64,000 nucleotides of DNA, taken from Saccharopolyspora erythraea (GTDB lineage: Bacteria > Actinomycetota > Actinomycetes > Mycobacteriales > Pseudonocardiaceae). The stretch covers positions 1,736,001 through 1,800,000 of the forward strand of contig NZ_CP054839.1 of the NCBI RefSeq assembly GCF_018141105.1, written 5' to 3'. This document shows positions 63,366 to 64,000 of this stretch, piece by piece. The notes under the pieces were generated by a model that saw only the letters and a list, made by a program, of their open reading frames with translations, was not told where the DNA came from and searched no databases. The position numbers were made by a program, and so were the translations under genes. The first letter of the stretch is position 1, and every line of letters begins with the position of its first letter.

Positions 63366-63740
63366 ATCGGCTTCCTCCCACGGCTCCGGGGCGGGCGGCG
63401 ACACCAGCAGGTGACCGGGCGGGCGGTGGGCGAGGCCACCGGCACCCGCGGCCACCGGACCGGCAGCCGCGCCCGCGGCCCGGGCGGGCAGGTCGTGGCC
63501 GGTTTCCGGCGGTCCGGCACCGCCCGCGCAGACGCCGCGACACCGGGTCCGACCTGCGCTCGGGCCCAGCGCGCACCCTACTCCGCGACGCCGCGATCGG
63601 ACGCCGGTCGTTGTGAACACAATGAACACAAGCGTGACGGGGCCGATATCCAGCGCCGATAGTCTCATCCCAACACCGGCCGTGACCTGCGCCACGGCCG
63701 AGCAGACTCAAACGCCCGGTAGTCCAGTAGGAGATCAACT
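63366..63740. promoter_or_regulatory. Divergent control region of the two-component genes and dctA
   Basis: 375 bp without a gene. It contains an exact tandem pair of TGAACACAA (63614-63631) and the -10-like TAGTCT near 63659-63664, both oriented toward the transporter gene. The remainder (63366-63600) is GC-rich without recognised features. Confidence 0.45.
63614..63631. repeat. Tandem 9-bp direct repeat, candidate response-regulator site
   Basis: TGAACACAA is repeated exactly twice without spacing. It is AT-rich against the background and lies about 110 bp upstream of the transporter start. CitB-type response regulators bind AT-rich sites upstream of transport genes, so this is the best candidate operator. 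Confidence 0.55.
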
Positions 63741-64000
63741 GTGGCAAGCAAAGACGCTGCGCCGCCCGGCACCCGCCGCCGGGACCGGACCCACTACCTC
63801 TACATCGCCGTGATCGTGGCGGTGCTGGCAGGCATCGCGGTCGGATTCGCCGCCCCGGACCTCGGGGTCGCCCTGAAACCACTGGGCACCGGGTTCGTCG
63901 ACCTGATCAAGATGATGATCTCGCCGGTCATCTTCTGCACCATCGTGCTCGGCGTGGGAGGCGTCCGGAAGGCCGCCAAGGTCGGCAAGGTCGGCGGCCT
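63741..64000 (+). CDS. dctA: C4-dicarboxylate:cation symporter DctA (partial)
   Basis: N-terminal part (about 86 residues) of a dicarboxylate/amino acid:cation symporter, cut off at the window edge. It begins GTG (63741) with AGGAG about 7-8 nt upstream and reads THYLYIAVIVAVLAGIAVGF, then GTGFVDLIKMMISPVIFCTI and VLGVGGVRKAAKVGKVGG, the conserved start of DctA proteins. DctA imports succinate, fumarate and malate. The divergent two-component system is of the type that controls such genes. Confidence 0.9.
   Translation, partial: MASKDAAPPGTRRRDRTHYLYIAVIVAVLAGIAVGFAAPDLGVALKPLGTGFVDLIKMMISPVIFCTIVLGVGGVRKAAKVGKVGG

Overview
This 64 kb window is high-GC (roughly 70%) actinobacterial chromosome with strong G/C bias at third codon positions and many GTG/TTG starts. 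An Emb-type arabinosyltransferase, GlfT2-like galactofuranosyltransferases, paired XRE-DUF5753/DUF397 genes and the order his-trp-lgt-gltBD-pyk-tesB point to a filamentous actinomycete of the Pseudonocardiales, with Saccharopolyspora a good guess. That placement comes from recognising gene families, not from a database search.

Layout from left to right. 0-10 kb: an Lrp/AsnC regulator, a secreted GH29 alpha-L-fucosidase with a PA14 domain, a nicotinamidase, tesB and pyk on the minus strand, a VanZ-like protein, a TetR regulator with a perfect palindromic operator ahead of a SnoaL-like gene, and a frameshifted membrane-protein gene. 10-17 kb: an L,D-transpeptidase, a large NB-ARC/LuxR regulator, a secreted lytic-transglycosylase-like protein and a HelD-type helicase. 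17-21.3 kb: an MFS transporter and an IclR regulator separated by an IS607-family element (serine recombinase plus TnpB). 21.6-30.7 kb: an envelope island with two tandem GlfT2-type galactofuranosyltransferases, an MGT-type glycosyltransferase, a YceI fusion protein and an Emb arabinosyltransferase. 30.8-35.2 kb: a WYL/helicase-associated protein, two small Cys-containing proteins and an XRE-DUF397 pair.

35-46 kb: gltD and gltB (NADPH glutamate synthase), then a cobalamin riboswitch followed by a btuFCD-type uptake operon, then lgt. 46-58.5 kb: the tryptophan and histidine genes on the minus strand. They are trpE, a trp-associated membrane gene, a 27-codon reading frame coupled to trpC, trpC, trpB and trpA, plus hisH, a small membrane gene, hisA/priA, hisF and hisI. 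No trpF is present, so the HisA-type enzyme is probably the bifunctional PriA. 58.6-60.9 kb: a split transketolase divergent from soxR. 61-64 kb: a DctS/DctR-like two-component system divergent from a dctA-type C4-dicarboxylate transporter that runs off the right edge.

The biosynthetic block (his, trp, lgt, gltBD, pyk, tesB) follows the gene order known from Streptomyces and, in part, Mycobacterium. The roughly 28 kb between gltD and pyk looks like accessory material placed within that order. No tRNA, rRNA or CRISPR array was seen. The observations most worth follow-up are the 27-codon ORF coupled to trpC, the perfect 17-bp stem against the ribosome binding site of a secreted peptidase, the operator-like repeats at the tetR/SnoaL and dctA loci, the TnpB copy lacking one zinc-finger cysteine, and the split transketolase facing soxR.
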